Source of the DNA: JAUWQU01 sp964605095
GTDB lineage: Bacteria > Planctomycetota > Phycisphaerae > SM23-33
Assembly: GCA_964605095.1 (NCBI GenBank)
Contig: CAZSBS010000092.1
Span: 1 to 16,610 of the forward strand
Reading direction: 5' to 3'
DNA length: 16,610 nucleotides
In this document: piece by piece, positions 14,762 to 16,610 of the stretch
How positions within the stretch are numbered: position 1 is the first letter of the stretch
Layout: each line of letters starts with the position of its first letter
Translations under genes and position numbers: made by a program
The notes under the pieces: generated by a model
Databases searched by the model: none
What the model saw: the letters and a program-made list of their open reading frames with translations, nothing else
Told to the model about the DNA's origin: nothing

Positions 14762-16413
14762 CGATCACGCCTGACAGGCACGAGCAGGAGCACTTCTTCA
14801 GCGCCGCCAAGGCCGTGGCGGGCCTGACGATGGCCTCGCGCATGCTGGGCTTAATCCGCGATATGGTCCTGGTGCCGCTTGGGCTGCCCGCGGTGGCCGA
14901 CGTGTTCTGGGCCGCATTCGGCATTCCGCACATGTTCCGGCGGCTCTTCGGCGAGGGAGCCCTCTCGGCCGCGTTCGTGCCGGTGTTCACCGACGCCGCC
15001 GAAACCGGCGGATGGGACCGCGCCCGCAAGGTTTTGGCCAACACCGCCGGCCTGCTCGCCGTCGTGCTGACGGTTCTCGTCGCCCTGATCGAGTTGGGCC
15101 TGGCGGCCTGGCTCATGCACACCGGCCAGGGTCCCGACGCCGAGGCATTCAAGCAACGGCTGACCATCGAGTTCACGATGATCATGCTGCCGTTTGCGAT
15201 TTTCATCTGCCTGCTGGCCCTGTGCTCGTCGGCTCTGAACGCAAAGGGGCACTTTGCATACCCGGCCGCGGCGCCGATCTTGCTGAACGTGGGGCTGATC
15301 TTCACCGCGCTTGTCGTCGCACCGGCTCTGGCGGGCGAGGACGTCGGCAAGTTCCGCGTCGTCGGCGCCGCCCTGGTGGTGTGCAGCGTCGGCCAGTTGG
15401 CCGGGGCGATCTGGCTGCTGCGGCGAAGCGGCCTGGGCGGGCGATGGCGCCTCCGGCCGGTGCTGCCGGAGATTCGCCAGATTGCCTGGCGCATGCTCCC
15501 GACGGTGCTGCCGCTTGGCCTGGTGCAGATTGGCGACCAGTTGATGAGGATCATCGCGCTTGCACTTACCCGCACCGAGGCGGCGCCCTGGCTGCCGCTG
15601 CTGCCGGGCGTGGTACGCGGGCAGTACCTATCCGGAAGGCTCTATCAACTTCCGCTGGGCGTACTGGCGGTATCGATCGCGACGGCGGTCTTCCCGCTGA
15701 TGAGCCGCTGCGCCGCACGCGGCGATCTGCCGGGCCTGCGGGATGCGGTCAACCGCGCACTGCGGCTGTGCCTGTTTCTGAGCATCCCCTCGGGCGTCGC
15801 GCTGATAATCCTGGCACATCCGACCATCGCGGCGGGCTTTCAGCGCGGCGACTTCACGGCCGCCGATTCCGCCATGACCGCGCGGATGCTCCAGATGTAC
15901 TGCCTGGGAATGCCCGCGTACTTCTGCGCTCACATCCTGCTGCGAGCGTTCTTCTCCCGCAAGGACACCAGCACGCCGATGTACGCCGCTGTCACGTGCA
16001 CGGCCCTGAGCCTGGCGATGGTCTGCGTGGGCATCTACACGCCGCTGCGGTCGGCGGCGCTGGGTCTGGCAACATCCGTCGCGGCCATCATCAACGTGGC
16101 CTGGCTGCTGGTGGTGCTGCACCGAAAGGTCGGCAAACTCGGCATGCGGAGCCTGCTGAAGTCATCCGCCAAGACCACGGTCGCGACGGCTGCGATGGCT
16201 GCGGCGATCTTCGCCGCCCAGTGGGCCGTCGGGGCCGCGGGGCAGCAGTGGCTGCCGCGGGCAGCAACTCTTGGCCGGGTCGCGGCGCTCGCAGGGGCAA
16301 TCCTGGCTGGGTCCGGCGCGTTCCTGATAACCGCCCGACTGCTTGCCTGCCGCGAACTCGGCGAGCTTGTCCGCCGGCCCGCGAAATCAAACGGGATTGG
16401 TGGCTCAGTGTGA
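14758..16413 (+). CDS. murJ: Lipid II flippase MurJ
   Basis: MurJ (MviN, MOP superfamily) moves the peptidoglycan precursor lipid II across the inner membrane. The 551-residue product has about 14 hydrophobic helices. The family start is clear: TMASRMLGLIRDMVLVPLG, then ADVFWAAFGIPHMFRRLF followed by GEGALSAAFVPVFTDA, where conserved charged residues of helices 1-2 sit. RLYQLPLGVLAVSIATAVFP and LLRAFFSRKDTSTPM are also typical. GTG 14758 is chosen because it gives a 4-bp GTGA overlap with the preceding stop; the in-frame ATG at 14716 would overlap by 46 bp. The overlap suggests translational coupling with the YiiX-like membrane protein. Confidence 0.93.
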   Translation: MTITPDRHEQEHFFSAAKAVAGLTMASRMLGLIRDMVLVPLGLPAVADVFWAAFGIPHMFRRLFGEGALSAAFVPVFTDAAETGGWDRARKVLANTAGLLAVVLTVLVALIELGLAAWLMHTGQGPDAEAFKQRLTIEFTMIMLPFAIFICLLALCSSALNAKGHFAYPAAAPILLNVGLIFTALVVAPALAGEDVGKFRVVGAALVVCSVGQLAGAIWLLRRSGLGGRWRLRPVLPEIRQIAWRMLPTVLPLGLVQIGDQLMRIIALALTRTEAAPWLPLLPGVVRGQYLSGRLYQLPLGVLAVSIATAVFPLMSRCAARGDLPGLRDAVNRALRLCLFLSIPSGVALIILAHPTIAAGFQRGDFTAADSAMTARMLQMYCLGMPAYFCAHILLRAFFSRKDTSTPMYAAVTCTALSLAMVCVGIYTPLRSAALGLATSVAAIINVAWLLVVLHRKVGKLGMRSLLKSSAKTTVATAAMAAAIFAAQWAVGAAGQQWLPRAATLGRVAALAGAILAGSGAFLITARLLACRELGELVRRPAKSNGIGGSV

Positions 16414-16440
16414 TGCCGGTGCCGCAACGCAACCGGCTCA

Positions 16441-16464
16441 GATGATAACGCGGATGATAACGCG
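16441..16464. repeat. Two tandem copies of a 12-bp unit
   Basis: GATGATAACGCG is repeated exactly twice in the 133-bp spacer after murJ. It is a short perfect tandem duplication with no evident function. It could be a regulator site pair for the downstream flavoprotein gene or simple slippage. Confidence 0.7.
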
Positions 16465-16502
16465 GGCACTTGCGTTCCGGCCGCGGTGCGGAAACAATTG
16501 GA

Positions 16503-16519
16503 GGCGTCAGAGTGACGCC
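16503..16519. repeat. Perfect hairpin upstream of flavodoxin-like gene
   Basis: GGCGTCA, loop GAG, TGACGCC is a perfect 7-bp inverted repeat 27 bp before the ATG at 16547. It could be an operator half-site pair or a leader hairpin. No T-run follows, so it is not a standard murJ terminator. Confidence 0.5.
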
Positions 16520-16546
16520 AAGCCAAGTTCATCGAAGGGATGAAAC

Positions 16547-16610
16547 ATGCAAGTAATCGCCATAAACGCAAGCCCCCGCCCCGACGGCAATACCGCGATG
16601 CTGCTGGGCA
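16547..16610 (+). CDS. Flavodoxin-like NAD(P)H/FMN reductase, N-terminal fragment
   Basis: Only 21 codons lie in the window: MQVIAINASPRPDGNTAMLL and one more. This is the first beta strand and phosphate-binding loop of the flavodoxin-like FMN reductase group (pattern GSPR-x-x-GNT), which binds FMN through that loop. A ribosome site, GAAGGGA at 16534-16540, is 6 nt before the ATG. Whether it is an NADPH-dependent FMN reductase or an iron-sulfur flavoprotein cannot be told from this much. Confidence 0.75.
   Translation, partial: MQVIAINASPRPDGNTAMLLG

Overview
The window is GC-rich bacterial DNA, dense with genes, and looks like an environmental scaffold because it carries a run of 100 Ns. 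Two Tat-exported type I sulfatases, a ThuA-domain protein, a Gfo/Idh/MocA oxidoreductase, a UroD-superfamily protein, a GH29 fucosidase and several repeat-rich intergenic spacers together suggest a Planctomycetota genome, possibly Phycisphaerae, or a near relative in the PVC group. That assignment is inference from gene content; there is no rRNA or other phylogenetic marker here.

Layout. (a) 1-3103: two divergent sulfatases, the left one running off the window edge. (b) 3231-5494: anmK and murQ, overlapping by 4 bp, for recycling of 1,6-anhydro-MurNAc. murQ is cut by an assembly gap flanked by an exact 55-bp duplication. (c) 5501-5577: an almost perfect palindrome between convergent genes. 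(d) 5586-10844, minus strand: in transcription order a UroD-like protein, a Gfo/Idh/MocA oxidoreductase, an Nramp-like membrane protein and a ThuA-like secreted protein. A 235-bp spacer of short tandem and inverted repeats lies between the first two. (e) 11009-11402, minus: a decayed alpha/beta-hydrolase gene. (f) 11649-13067: a divergent GH29 alpha-L-fucosidase family protein with no signal peptide. (g) 13247-16413: a multi-TM protein with a C-terminal YiiX-like papain-fold domain, followed through a GTGA overlap by murJ. (h) 16547-16610: the first codons of a flavodoxin-like NAD(P)H/FMN reductase.

Functional reading. The sulfatases and fucosidase fit use of sulfated, perhaps fucose-containing, polysaccharide. 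The minus-strand cluster resembles sugar-utilisation clusters of planctomycetes, but its substrate cannot be read from sequence. anmK, murQ, murJ and perhaps the YiiX-like protein point to active peptidoglycan synthesis and turnover.

The least explained features are: a 59-bp element (49/59 identical) just upstream of two unrelated genes, the fucosidase and the YiiX-like protein; intergenic repeats of different sequence that share a period of about 9 bp; an Nramp-fold protein that has lost both metal-binding signature motifs; and the membrane/YiiX-like protein coupled to murJ. No complete new defence or mobile system is evident.
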